From the NCBI RefSeq assembly GCF_000513855.1, contig NZ_KI911318.1, positions 124,001 through 188,000 of the forward strand: a stretch of 64,000 nt of DNA, read 5' to 3'. Each line of letters opens with the position of its first letter. The stretch's first letter is position 1. A program made the translations under genes and the position numbers. The stretch is from Desulfurococcus amylolyticus Z-533 (GTDB lineage Archaea; Thermoproteota; Thermoprotei_A; Sulfolobales; Desulfurococcaceae). Under the pieces are notes generated by a model. It had not been told where the DNA came from. It worked only from the letters and a program-made list of their open reading frames with translations, and did not search any database. Positions 1-8,438 of the stretch are shown here, in pieces.

Positions 1-225
1 TTCATGGAGGCTTATGGTGTTAGTGAAAGGGATCCCTTGAGGATCCTTGAGGAGATAGCTGTAAGGCACGGGTGGTTCTATAAAACTACCAGGGAGCCCT
101 TAATCGAGGAAGCAGCTAGGAAGGTGATTAGGGATTACCATGATGGAGTCGTGAAATTCTATATAAGACCGGCTTGGATCAGAGATATTGGTGAGCCATG
201 TGATCAAGGTGAAGGTGACCGGTGA
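1..225 (+). CDS. C-terminal end of RbgA/YlqF-type GTPase (partial)
   Basis: The frame is open from the first base, so the gene begins before the window and only about 74 codons are seen. The pattern of a short helix, an Ala-Val-Arg-His-Gly-Trp stretch, then an Ile-Glu-Glu-Ala-Ala-Arg helix followed by an Asp-Tyr-His-Asp-Gly turn matches my memory of the C-terminal domain of circularly permuted ribosome-assembly GTPases (MMR1/HSR1, RbgA group), whose G motifs would lie upstream. It overlaps the next gene by 26 bp in another frame, suggesting translational coupling. The family call rests on the tail only. Confidence 0.55.
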   Translation, partial: FMEAYGVSERDPLRILEEIAVRHGWFYKTTREPLIEEAARKVIRDYHDGVVKFYIRPAWIRDIGEPCDQGEGDR

Positions 226-400
226 GCAAGCACCTAGAATACTTGATGTCGGAGAGATAAGTGTTTCAGAGCTACTTAGAAGGCTGGGGCTCTCTAAATC
301 AGAGCATATAGTGCTAAGGGAGGGAATCCCTCTAACAGAGGACGACATCATCAGGGATGGAGACGAGGTAGTTGTATACCTGGTTAAATCAGGTGGGTAG
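200..400 (+). CDS. ThiS/MoaD-like beta-grasp sulfur carrier with Gly-Gly tail
   Basis: A 66-residue protein with an alternating beta-grasp pattern: IKVKV strand, VSELLRRLGL helix, DGDEVVVYLV strand, and a C-terminal Ser-Gly-Gly. The free Gly-Gly is the hallmark of ThiS, MoaD, Urm1 and archaeal SAMP proteins, which are adenylated by an E1-like enzyme and then thiocarboxylated or conjugated. The E1-like gene starts 2 bp downstream. I placed the start at GTG 200 because GGTGAG lies 5 nt upstream; TTG 188 and GTG 191 are alternatives. Whether it serves cofactor synthesis, tRNA thiolation or protein modification cannot be told. Confidence 0.8.
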   Translation: MIKVKVTGEQAPRILDVGEISVSELLRRLGLSKSEHIVLREGIPLTEDDIIRDGDEVVVYLVKSGG

Positions 401-402
401 GG

Positions 403-1170
403 ATGAGTCTAAGCAGTGTAGAGTATGAGAGGTATAGTAGGCAGTTGCCAATAATAGGCGTGGAAGGGCAGTTGAAGCTTAAGAAGACGAGCATCCTGGT
501 CGCTGGTGCCGGCGGCCTCGCATCCACGATACTCTATTATTTAACAGCAGCTGGGGTCGGGAGGATAGTGTTTATCGATGACGGGCTGGTGGAGCTGAGT
601 AATCTCCAGAGGCAGATACTATACAATACAGAGGACATAGGGAGACCAAAGGTGCTGGCTTCATATGAGAAGCTGGGGAAGCTGAATCCAGGTGTGACGC
701 TGGAACCTATACAGGCGACTATAAGTAGGGAACTCCTGGATAAACTAGTCCCCAGCGTGGATATAGTTGTCGATGCCCTAGATAACTGGGAGACACGATT
801 CCTGCTTGACGAGTCTGCCTGGAGGTATGGAAAACCACTTGTTCACGCTGGGGTTGGAGAGTATTATGGACAATTAACAGTTGTGATACCTGGTAAAACC
901 CCCTGTCTTAGATACTTGTTCCGCAGTGTTGGAGGAGGCGAGAGGGGAAGGATCATAGTCATGGCTCATATACCGGGCTTGCTTGGATTACTGGAGGTAA
1001 ACGAAGTATTTAAGCTCATACTGGGCTACGGTTCTCCATTAGCCGGTAAAATACTATTGTTCAATGCGAAAACCCCTTCGATAGACCTTGTTGAAGTGAA
1101 GTATGAGAATAGTGAAGAAATAGAAAAATACTGTGGCGAACCCGGAGTCAACCACCCATCTCGGGAGTAA
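403..1170 (+). CDS. E1-like adenylyltransferase (ThiF/MoeB/HesA family), lacking the zinc cysteines
   Basis: A 255-residue Rossmann protein with the ATP loop GAGGLAST (about residues 35-42), the IDDGLVELSNLQRQ segment with the conserved Asn-Leu-Gln-Arg-Gln, and IGRPK. This activates the C-terminal glycine of a beta-grasp carrier as an acyl-adenylate. Standard MoeB/ThiF carry two CxxC pairs binding zinc; here the first is reduced to PCLRYLF (one Cys) and no second pair is visible. The region that normally holds the catalytic cysteine reads MAHIPGLLGLL. It may be an adenylation-only form. It follows the carrier gene by 2 bp, and its 3' end overlaps a convergent MoaD-like gene by 23 bp. Confidence 0.85.
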   Translation: MSLSSVEYERYSRQLPIIGVEGQLKLKKTSILVAGAGGLASTILYYLTAAGVGRIVFIDDGLVELSNLQRQILYNTEDIGRPKVLASYEKLGKLNPGVTLEPIQATISRELLDKLVPSVDIVVDALDNWETRFLLDESAWRYGKPLVHAGVGEYYGQLTVVIPGKTPCLRYLFRSVGGGERGRIIVMAHIPGLLGLLEVNEVFKLILGYGSPLAGKILLFNAKTPSIDLVEVKYENSEEIEKYCGEPGVNHPSRE

Positions 1171-1411
1171 CCAGCGCTATCCTATCGCCGTCTTTCAAAG
1201 GAGTATCTGGGGATAGAACTGGCTTATCGTTTACGAGTGTTACAAATATGTAGTGTCCATCAATATATCTCTCGTAGAGCAATGGGTTGGTTTTCTCGCT
1301 GAGAACCCTAATGGCATCCCTTAGCATGGCTCCCTCGGGGAGCTCTAGCTCCACTATGCTTCTACCAGTGTAATCGCTCGCCCTCCCCAGCGTGATCACT
1401 GTGATTCTCAT
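1148..1411 (-). CDS. MoaD-like sulfur carrier with Gly-Gly tail
   Basis: An 87-residue beta-grasp protein opening MRITVITLGRASDYTG, with a VELELPEGAMLRDAIRVL helix entry, LKDGDRIALVTP and a terminal Met-Gly-Gly, as in MoaD (small subunit of molybdopterin synthase) and SAMP-like carriers. The start at 1411 has GAGGA 7 nt upstream; a longer reading to 1468 adds 19 basic residues with no better start signal. It is convergent with the E1-like gene, their ends overlapping by 23 bp. It is more MoaD-like than the other two carriers here because of the conserved IRVLSEK and DKPV segments. Confidence 0.8.
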   Translation of the reverse strand: MRITVITLGRASDYTGRSIVELELPEGAMLRDAIRVLSEKTNPLLYERYIDGHYIFVTLVNDKPVLSPDTPLKDGDRIALVTPEMGG

Positions 1412-1454
1412 AAGGTGGTCCTCTCCCCTAGCTACTATTATCCTTACTACTCTC

Positions 1455-1719
1455 TTAAATCTTAACACGGTTATACAGCTTCAAATATGTGAAAACGCTT
1501 CCATCGCCACCTATGATATCATCCTCGATGATTGAGTAATTTCTGGACACCATCGTAGAGAACTTTCAGAGACGAGCAACCAGTAAGCCGGTTTATGTCC
1601 CTTAAAGAAGCGGGGGTTTCAAGCGATTTATTCGCATTCAATATTGACAGGCTACGTATGCATGTTTGTGGATGAGTGTGGAGGTATAGATGAGCCAATA
1701 ACGAACATCGTTGATCCAC
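1455..1719 (-). pseudogene. Decayed small helix-turn-helix gene
   Basis: On the minus strand, one frame gives about 66 residues including an HTH-like ASLRDINRLTG segment and KVLYDGVQKLL; the reading then continues sensibly only in a second frame as NYSIIEDDIIGGDGSVF and KLYNRVKI before a TAA at 1455-1457. The combined product would look like a small winged-helix protein split by one frameshift near 1535. There is no clear start. It lies just upstream of the MoaD-like gene on the same strand. I cannot name a family, and coding status is uncertain. Confidence 0.35.
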
Positions 1720-1837
1720 CTATTATAAAGCTCGTCACTAAGAGCTCACCTCACCGGTGGACCTTATCCTTCAGGACAGGGAGAGGTTGGCTGGTGATGC
1801 TGTATCTGGAGACTATCTTTTAGGATTTGGTAATTGG

Positions 1838-2056
1838 TTAGCCACCGAGGAATTCCTCTATTATTAGGACACGGTTTCCACTTGTTATCTTCATAGTGTA
1901 GTCCTCTACGAGCCTGTCATCTACTAGTACTATGATGTTGTTTCCTGTAAGCTTGTCCCTGGCTGATTCCACCAGGTCTGCTACCCGGGCTTCCTCAGCA
2001 TCTATACATAGGGTTTCACCTTGTGGAAGTATCTTGGCGCATATCACTTTTACCAC
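1838..2056 (-). CDS. Small beta-grasp (SAMP/ThiS-like) protein with Gly-Gly tail
   Basis: About 72 residues: VVKVICAKILPQGETL (two strands), an AEEARVADLVESARDKL helix, IVLVDDRLVEDYT, GNRVLIIEEF, and a terminal Leu-Gly-Gly. This is the third Gly-Gly-tailed beta-grasp protein within 2 kb. I chose GTG 2056 because a TATA-like AATATATAG lies about 33 nt upstream, which would give an almost leaderless mRNA; the open frame extends to ATG 2125, but those residues look non-conserved. It is divergent from the ThiS-like family in sequence, so its exact role is open. Confidence 0.65.
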   Translation of the reverse strand: MVKVICAKILPQGETLCIDAEEARVADLVESARDKLTGNNIIVLVDDRLVEDYTMKITSGNRVLIIEEFLGG

Positions 2057-2208
2057 TTTTTGAAATTTATTGGTTACTTGGTATCTATATATTTTGGAAC
2101 CGGTTCCCGGGTGTTTTTGAATCAACTAAGTAATATTTCACCCAGTATAAGTGAGATCATATTGTGTGGTTTAGGTATGTTGAAAACAAGTCTCCAGGGT
2201 TCACTGGG

Positions 2209-2724
2209 TTACTTGGGGAATTTCCTGTCGAAGTATATGTTCTTGCCTTTAACTGATAATGGTATCCCGTATACGATGTCAGCGTCTATTAATCCCAGCT
2301 CCTGAGCCGCCACGCCTATAGAGTACATTATCCTATTGTCTATGTTTAGCATTGATGCAGTCTTGACTGCTGAACCTAGTGTTATGCCCAGGTTTACTAT
2401 TGAGTTAACGGTGTCTGCGTCGAGCACCCATTTCTCCGGCTTAGCTAGGTTGAGCCTCGCTATTTTACAGCCTATTAGTACTACCGCGTTGCTATTCAAC
2501 ACGTTCTCAGCGTCTCTCTCGAAGAACGCACCGTACTTTTCTGCGAGCTTCTTCATGTACTCTGCCAGCGTCTCTAACTCCTATTTCTCGGTTATAATGG
2601 CTGATACTATGTTGTCTATGCCCCGTGCCTTAGGCGCTGTCTTAGCTGATGCGAGCATTAGTGATGCGGTGGTTTCAACGGCTTTCTTTAATGCCTCCTG
2701 CTCGGTTATCAAGCCTACCACCAT
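2209..2724 (-). pseudogene. DUF2148 ferredoxin-domain protein interrupted by an in-frame TAG
   Basis: One continuous minus-strand frame runs from ATG 2724 to TAA 2209-2211 with a single TAG at codon 48 (2581-2583). Before the stop it reads KTAPKARGIDNI; after it, FFERDAENV, SNAVVLIG, LGSAVKTAS, DNRIMYSIGVAA and IVYGIPLSVKGKNIYFDRK, all DUF2148 hallmarks as I remember the family. The cysteine-rich segment expected after VVLIG is replaced by CKIARLNLAKPEKWVLD, with only one Cys, so an iron-sulfur cluster there is unlikely. Both the stop and the lost cysteines suggest a gene under decay, unless a shorter protein starts at ATG 2556. Confidence 0.7.
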
Positions 2725-3673
2725 GTTGCACTATATAGATCTACCCTCAAGAATATATACTGGTCTCCATGCCGATCCCCTAGTTCCTTGATTACTGTGC
2801 TATATTTGTAAACCATGTACATGGCATGTCTAAGTATGCAGGGATCGGTTAATCATGTATTGATCAATGGGGGTAGTTAATCGCTTATTAACTGGAAGAG
2901 TGTCAAGTTAACCAGTGATCCAACCATGGTATGAAGGCGATCGCCCCTCATGGACGAGTATCTATTAGATGCTGCATGGTTCCCGGGGCATCATGGCACT
3001 GAGGATAAGTGTACATGAATATGTATCAGAGTTAAACAACATTGTACATGAATACAGGGATAGGCTCGATAATACCCATGAAACCCGGTCAACTCCCCCG
3101 TCTACTCGAACACCTATATCAAACAACAGGGCCCTGTCTTGATCGGCTTCAATAGGTAATACCATCATGATTATGTATAATAATATAGTTCATGTATTAT
3201 AATAATATAATTATAATCCTAGATAATCAACTTTGTATAGTGTATCAAGAATTGAAACACGAATACTGTTTTAGTAAGGTATTACCCTTGAAAAGTGATC
3301 TAGCCAAGGGACTCCCATGGGATATAAGTGCATCAAAGATTATCTTCCTAGATCACTTTTCAAGGGTAATACCGTTGTAAATGAGTCATACATGGATAAT
3401 ACATGATATAATGATTCATGAGTAGATTATATTATTATGGGTAATTGCTTCTAAATCATAAATTGTTAATGATGTTTCATGATTATTGATAGAGATATGT
3501 AAAATAGTTGATATTGAATAATGATTAAAACTAAGTAATCAAGTACATGACTATAAATTAATCAATTGAATATAGATGTAAAAATCAATATGAAACTATG
3601 AATCGGATCTATTGATGGAGACTACTTAATCAATAAGCAGGGATTTTACCAATTATCTTGTAATATGCCACTG
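2725..3673. other. AT-rich intergenic region, about 950 bp
   Basis: No convincing gene. There is a possible 49-codon plus-strand ORF from ATG 2993 to TGA 3142 containing SVHEYVSELNNIVHEY, with no recognisable family. Short direct repeats of TGTACATGAATA occur at about 3010 and 3046. A perfect long inverted repeat lies at 3278-3373. From about 3380 to 3640 the sequence is very AT-rich with many partial ATGATTCATGA-like words. It separates the minus-strand sulfur-carrier neighbourhood from the 3' end of the BMP transporter operon. Confidence 0.6.
3278..3373. repeat. Perfect 26-bp inverted repeat with 44-nt loop
   Basis: The left arm 3278-3303 begins GGTATTACCCTTG and the right arm 3348-3373 is its exact reverse complement, ending CAAGGGTAATACC. 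The 44-nt loop is not itself repeated. The arms are too long and perfect to be chance and resemble no terminator. A second hairpin with 27-bp arms of unrelated sequence is at 35705-35774. It may be a miniature inverted-repeat element, a structured RNA, or the ends of a decayed element. Confidence 0.85.
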
Positions 3674-4594
3674 TTACTCCTTTATGTATGGCTTACCCAG
3701 GGCCCTCGGCATCCTGATTTTCTTCATTACCATAGTTATCACAATAATAGTCGCAACATAAGGCATCATCTTGAAGAGATATGTTTCAGCAGTGAACTGC
3801 CTGCCCAGCACGGATTGAAGCTGTATCGGTAGACTTATCGATAATGCCTCGAAGAACCCGAAGAGCAGTGCACCGGCAATGGCCATCGCGGGATTCCAGT
3901 TACTGAATGCCTCATTAGCCAATGCTATGAAGCCTCTCCCAGCTGTCGTCGCCTTAGTATAGTTCCCGAACCACTCGGCTGAAAGGAAGACGCCGCCTAA
4001 ACCCATCACAACCGCCCCGAGAACAGTTGCTAGGAGTCTAGTCCTGAAGACGTTGATTCCCATTGCCTCTGCTGCGCGTGGCTCGTCGCCACATGCCTTC
4101 AGGACGAGCCCGTATTTCGTCTTCTCGAGGATAAACCACTCGGCGAGCCCGACGAGGATTGCTGCTATGGAGAATAATGGGATGATGAAGACTTTCCCGC
4201 CTATGGTAAACTGCAATCCTTGCAGCTTCTGTATCTGAGGGGTCTGGGAGTAGTCCCCCCATGTCGTCACCATCATTACTATTGTTAACCCGGCTGCAAC
4301 CATGTTGAAGCCTACGCCTATAATCACCTGGTCCCCTCTGAGGTATATGGAGATCAAGCCATGAATTAAGCCCGCTAACCCGCTCACCGCCAGGGCTAGG
4401 AGGATACCTATAGCCAGGTTCCCTGAGGCCAGGGTGAAGTATACTGTGGAGAAAGCCGATAGTATGAAGACGCCCTCAACACCTATATTCACCACACCGC
4501 TTTTCTCATTGATTATGGCTCCAAGCGCTCCGAGTAACACTACTGTAGCTGAATACAGCGTGTTCTCGATTAAGGCTATAAGGAAATCTATCAT
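3674..4594 (-). CDS. ABC transporter permease, BMP/nucleoside type (second permease)
   Basis: A 306-residue BPD_transp_2-type inner-membrane permease, like NupQ/YufQ of nucleoside importers. It has about eight or more hydrophobic segments and the characteristic motifs LGALGAIINEKSGVVNIGVEG near the start, AAEAMGINVFRTR in the middle cytoplasmic loop (the ATPase contact) and FIALANEAFSNWNPAMA later. It is the last gene of a four-gene operon transcribed leftwards: binding protein, ATPase, permease, permease, with a 1-bp gap to the preceding permease. It probably forms the channel with the 4596-5633 product. Confidence 0.88.
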   Translation of the reverse strand: MIDFLIALIENTLYSATVVLLGALGAIINEKSGVVNIGVEGVFILSAFSTVYFTLASGNLAIGILLALAVSGLAGLIHGLISIYLRGDQVIIGVGFNMVAAGLTIVMMVTTWGDYSQTPQIQKLQGLQFTIGGKVFIIPLFSIAAILVGLAEWFILEKTKYGLVLKACGDEPRAAEAMGINVFRTRLLATVLGAVVMGLGGVFLSAEWFGNYTKATTAGRGFIALANEAFSNWNPAMAIAGALLFGFFEALSISLPIQLQSVLGRQFTAETYLFKMMPYVATIIVITMVMKKIRMPRALGKPYIKE

Positions 4595-4595
4595 T

Positions 4596-5633
4596 CTATC
4601 CCCTCCTCAACTTGGATACCAGTAGCTCGTAGGTGTAGGTAGCTGATAAAGCAATAACTATGATACCTATGACTACATCGGTTAAGTAGGGAGGTGCCCC
4701 AGTACGTAGCTCAACCCATTGCCCGCCGAATTGGAGTCCACTTATAAATAACCCGGCTAACACCACCCCGATGGGGTTATTCCTTCCAAGTAAGCCTATA
4801 CCTATACCGAGGAAGCCGAGGCCATAGATAGCGGACATCGTCGTATCAATCGAGTATATGACTGAGAGCACGAAGAGCGCGCCCCCGAGTCCAGCGATCG
4901 CTCCAGAAATAGACATAGCTGTTATGAAGATCTTCTCCAAGTTGAACCCGGCGTAAACAGCTGCCTTAGGATTCAAGCCGGCAACCCTTATAGAGTAGCC
5001 GAGCGAGCTATACCTTAACACGATGTATGTCAGTACAGCCACTCCGGTAATCATTATGAAGCCGAGGACATCGGGTATCCTGGAGGATGCGGGCACGAAG
5101 ACACTCATATGGGAGTAGATCGGGTCAGTGAACCTCGAGACAATTAAGTAGAGCACGAGATAGTAAGTGGTCCAGTTCATCATTATCGCGACGACAACCT
5201 CGTTAACACTCCTGCGCGCCCTCAAATACCCTATTATAAAGCCCCAGAATCCCCCTGCCAAGGTCCCTGATACCAGGCCTGTTACGGAGGATAACACGGG
5301 TTGGCCGGTGGCGTTATATATAATATATGTTGACACAAGCCCTGTAAAGGCACCTATGTACAGCTGGGACTCGCCTCCTATATTGAATAACCCGGCTAAG
5401 GCGGGTATAGAGAACGCGAGCCCTGTCGCGATCACTGGTATGCTTTGCTTCATTAATACCTCTGTATTCCTGAATCCCTCGCTGAACAGGATACTGATAA
5501 CAGAGAGTGGTTCATACCCGCTGAACAACAATATGATTACGGCTACTGCGAAGCCCACCAAGAGTGAGACGGCTTCCTCTATAATCACCTTGACTATCCT
5601 CATGTAGTTAGAGGCCTCAGGCACTGATACCAC
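4596..5633 (-). CDS. ABC transporter permease, BMP/nucleoside type (first permease)
   Basis: A 345-residue polytopic permease of the NupP/YufP group. Visible motifs include LAGLFNIGGESQLYIGAF in the N-terminal half, RSVNEVVVAIMMNW, and VAGLNPKAAVYAGFNLEK, the conserved cytoplasmic loop contacting the ATPase, followed by GAIAGLGGALFVL. Its start overlaps the ATPase stop by 17 bp, consistent with translational coupling. With its partner permease it should form the transmembrane pore for a nucleoside-like substrate; the substrate itself is inferred from the BMP-type binding protein upstream. Confidence 0.88.
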   Translation of the reverse strand: MVSVPEASNYMRIVKVIIEEAVSLLVGFAVAVIILLFSGYEPLSVISILFSEGFRNTEVLMKQSIPVIATGLAFSIPALAGLFNIGGESQLYIGAFTGLVSTYIIYNATGQPVLSSVTGLVSGTLAGGFWGFIIGYLRARRSVNEVVVAIMMNWTTYYLVLYLIVSRFTDPIYSHMSVFVPASSRIPDVLGFIMITGVAVLTYIVLRYSSLGYSIRVAGLNPKAAVYAGFNLEKIFITAMSISGAIAGLGGALFVLSVIYSIDTTMSAIYGLGFLGIGIGLLGRNNPIGVVLAGLFISGLQFGGQWVELRTGAPPYLTDVVIGIIVIALSATYTYELLVSKLRRG

Positions 5634-7119
5634 CCATTAAAAGCCCTAGCTTCTCAAGGGTAAATTCCTCTGTTCTTCCCTCACCAATTACTCTACCCTC
5701 GTACATCACGATTATCCTATCGCTCAACTGAATCACTTCGTCTAGGTCCGTGGATATCAAGAGTATTCCAACCCCCCTGGTCTTAAGCTCCAATAGCTTT
5801 CTCCGTATAAACTCTGTCGAGGCAACATCCACGCCTTGAGTGGGCTCGGAAACCACGAGGACCCTTGGCTTCTTCACTAGCTCCCTGCCAACCAGGAGCT
5901 TTTGTTGATTTCCTCCGCTGAGATTCTTCACCATAGTATAGGGGTTGGGAGGGTTGATATCGTACTCCTTGATTATTTTAAGGGCGGTTTCCACGGCTCT
6001 ACCCCAATCTATGAAACCATATCTCCCAATGTAACTATATGTGCTCGTTAACACCGAGTTCTCGATGAGATTCATTTCATGGATTAACCCGTTCCTCCTG
6101 CTTTCAGGAACATATGATATACCCAGCTTGTATCTACTCATAGGGTCAAGCATGGTGATATCCTTCGAGTCAAGGATTATCCTACCCCGGTAAGGCCTCC
6201 TTAACCCAGCAATAGCCTCTGCCAGCTCTGTCTGGCCGTTGCCTTGAACACCAGCTACTCCAATGATTTCCCCCTCCCTTACCGATAGATTAACGCCTTT
6301 CAAAACATCCACTCCTTCACTGTTTCTAACCCATAGATACTCTATCCTCAATACTTCCCGACCAGGCTGAATGCCAGGGGGCTTCTCCAAGACTAGTTCA
6401 ACATCCCTGGCAACCATCATTCTAGCTAACTGGGCCTCAGTGACCTCGCTAGTCCTCACCGTCCCTACTTTAATCCCTCTCCTGAGAACTGTTACTCTAT
6501 CGGTTATAGCCTTGACCTCTCTAAGTTTATGTGTAATCAATATTATCGTCATTCTCTTCTCCTTTAACTTCTTCAAGGATTGAAATAATTCCTCCGCTTC
6601 AAGAGGTGTTAACACGCTTGTGGGCTCGTCGAGTATAAGTATACGTGCATCCCTTATGAGGGCTTTAAGTATCTCGACCCTCTGCTGGACACCGGCAGGG
6701 AGCTCCTCGACTACTTTGTCAAGGGGTATCTTTAACCGTGTCTCACCGATCAGCTTCTTGGCTCGTGCTTCGACCTCGTTTCTAGTAATACGTGGATTAA
6801 TAGTTGCTAAGGCAAGGTAGAGGTTATCCAGCACCGTCATCGTTGGGACAAGGGAGAAATGTTGGTATATCATTGCTATGCCCTGCTTAATAGCATCCCT
6901 TGGGCTCCTGTATCTAACTCTTCTACCGAGTACCTTGATCTCCCCCTCTGTTGGGCGTATCTCGCCATAAAGTATTCGCATTAAAGTGGTTTTACCGGCC
7001 CCGTTTTCCCCCAGTAACCCGTGTATCTCCCCCTCTTCAGCCTCGAAATCGACTCCATGTAAAGCTATTACGCCGTCAGGATAAATCTTTCTAATACCGT
7101 GCATCTCAATAGTCTTCAT
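5617..7119 (-). CDS. Double-domain ABC ATPase of BMP/nucleoside importer
   Basis: A 500-residue fused ATPase as in RbsA/NupO. The first domain has Walker A GENGAGKTT, signature-like LPAGVQQRVEIL and Walker B ILILDEPTS; the second has a degenerate Walker A GVQGNGQTE, signature LSGGNQQKL and VLVVSEPTQGVD. The asymmetry, with one degenerate ATP site, is usual for sugar and nucleoside importers. Its length is normal for the family. It is separated by an 86-bp gap from the binding-protein gene and overlaps the following permease. It energises uptake at the cytoplasmic membrane. Confidence 0.92.
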   Translation of the reverse strand: MKTIEMHGIRKIYPDGVIALHGVDFEAEEGEIHGLLGENGAGKTTLMRILYGEIRPTEGEIKVLGRRVRYRSPRDAIKQGIAMIYQHFSLVPTMTVLDNLYLALATINPRITRNEVEARAKKLIGETRLKIPLDKVVEELPAGVQQRVEILKALIRDARILILDEPTSVLTPLEAEELFQSLKKLKEKRMTIILITHKLREVKAITDRVTVLRRGIKVGTVRTSEVTEAQLARMMVARDVELVLEKPPGIQPGREVLRIEYLWVRNSEGVDVLKGVNLSVREGEIIGVAGVQGNGQTELAEAIAGLRRPYRGRIILDSKDITMLDPMSRYKLGISYVPESRRNGLIHEMNLIENSVLTSTYSYIGRYGFIDWGRAVETALKIIKEYDINPPNPYTMVKNLSGGNQQKLLVGRELVKKPRVLVVSEPTQGVDVASTEFIRRKLLELKTRGVGILLISTDLDEVIQLSDRIIVMYEGRVIGEGRTEEFTLEKLGLLMGGISA

Positions 7120-7205
7120 AGTTGGACGCCCATAAAGAGGCTCACATGTTATTCCTGTTTCATTGATGAAAAGGAAGGAATGTATAAAAAAGGTTTTCTT
7201 CTTCT

Positions 7206-8438
7206 CTAGATGCTTCCCCTGCTTAAAGCCGCATTTAAGTCTCCATTCTTGAGGGCATTCACTATTTGAGTGTATTCCTCCTCTGTGGAGGGATTCTTGA
7301 ATGCTATCTGTCCACTTATAATTAGTTGCTCTAATTCACTCATTATGTTCCAACCAGTCTCCGTAATATAGGTGTTTCTGGTTTCATTAACTATTCTTAC
7401 AACATCATCCGGCGTGAGCCCGGTTTCCAGCTTGCTCTGGTTGTAAGCTATCTCTGCGAAGTATTTAACGCCATCGAGATCCCATATACCTACTCCACTA
7501 TCTTTCAACCCTAACACATGTATTCCGGGTGTCCACTTGTTTTCAGCAACCATTTTAATGGCATCATATACTGCTATATCAACTCTTTTAGCACCGCTTA
7601 TAGGCATGTATCTCGGCATATACCACTCCTGGCTGGCGTCTTGGCCTATGGCTAATGCAACCCCCTTACCCTGCTTGTTCCAGTCTCGAACAGCATCGAA
7701 CATTCCAACATGTGTTAAGCCAGCTAAACCATAGAGTACGCATGCTCTCTCCTGTAGCATTGATGTAGCATACTGGTATCCCTTCTGAGTGTCCCCGAAT
7801 GTACCCGTGTACTCCCAGAGAAAGTCTATTGTCTTATTTGTTTTCATCTCATAGTATTTAACACTGAATAAGTAGCCTATGTGGAATCTCCATAGAGGCG
7901 GTATAGACATACCGGCTACAGCACCTACCTTGTTACACCCTATTTTAGAAGCCATGTCAGCTGCTAAAACACCTACTAGCGCCCCCGCTTCTTGTTCGGA
8001 GAATAAGATGTCGACCTCGTTGGGTCTATTGATGAACGTGGATGAATCAATTAAAGCATACTTCTGATTGGGGTATTTATCAGCTGTAGCGTTCAACGGG
8101 GATGTCCATAGGAATCCTACCAATACTATTAAGTCGTATTCGCCGCTGGCCGATAATGACTCCAATAGATCCTGCATCTTAGCCTGGCTTTGTGGAGTCG
8201 TGTACTCAACCTGTATATTGAAGTCCTTCCTGGCTTTCTCAGCACCAAGCCACGCCATATCGTTGAAGCTTAGGTCTCCTCTCCCACCTACATCAAAGAG
8301 TATTGCAACCTTGATAGGTTTATTAGTTGATGTGGTGGAGGGGGATGCATAGTTATAATAGTAGTATACCCCTATTGATGCCACTATGATGACTACTATT
8401 ATAACTAATACAAGGGTTCTCATAGCCAGGGATCTCAT
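7206..8438 (-). CDS. BMP-family (PnrA-like) substrate-binding protein
   Basis: A 410-residue extracellular binding protein. Residues 7-26 form a hydrophobic membrane anchor, followed by a Ser/Thr-rich linker. The mature part begins KVAILFDVGGRGDLSFNDMA, the classic BMP opening that in PnrA-like proteins binds nucleosides. Other family signs are VLVGFLWTSP, FSEQEAGALVGVLAA and GAVAGMSIPPL. No lipobox cysteine is seen, so it is probably held by its N-terminal helix. RBS GGGGTGA precedes ATG 8438. It is first in the operon and probably sets the specificity; purine nucleosides are the best guess. Confidence 0.88.
   Translation of the reverse strand: MRSLAMRTLVLVIIVVIIVASIGVYYYYNYASPSTTSTNKPIKVAILFDVGGRGDLSFNDMAWLGAEKARKDFNIQVEYTTPQSQAKMQDLLESLSASGEYDLIVLVGFLWTSPLNATADKYPNQKYALIDSSTFINRPNEVDILFSEQEAGALVGVLAADMASKIGCNKVGAVAGMSIPPLWRFHIGYLFSVKYYEMKTNKTIDFLWEYTGTFGDTQKGYQYATSMLQERACVLYGLAGLTHVGMFDAVRDWNKQGKGVALAIGQDASQEWYMPRYMPISGAKRVDIAVYDAIKMVAENKWTPGIHVLGLKDSGVGIWDLDGVKYFAEIAYNQSKLETGLTPDDVVRIVNETRNTYITETGWNIMSELEQLIISGQIAFKNPSTEEEYTQIVNALKNGDLNAALSRGSI

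Noticed and set aside
2581-2583. TAG in the DUF2148 gene read as pyrrolysine
   Set aside because: Pyrrolysine systems are not known from Desulfurococcales-like organisms, the gene is not a methylamine methyltransferase, and the cysteine cluster is also missing, so simple decay is more likely.
2993-3142. 49-codon ORF MALRISVHEYVSELNNIVHE onward
   Set aside because: No ribosome-binding site, no family, and the second half is Pro/Thr/Asn-rich; kept only as a note in the intergenic entry.
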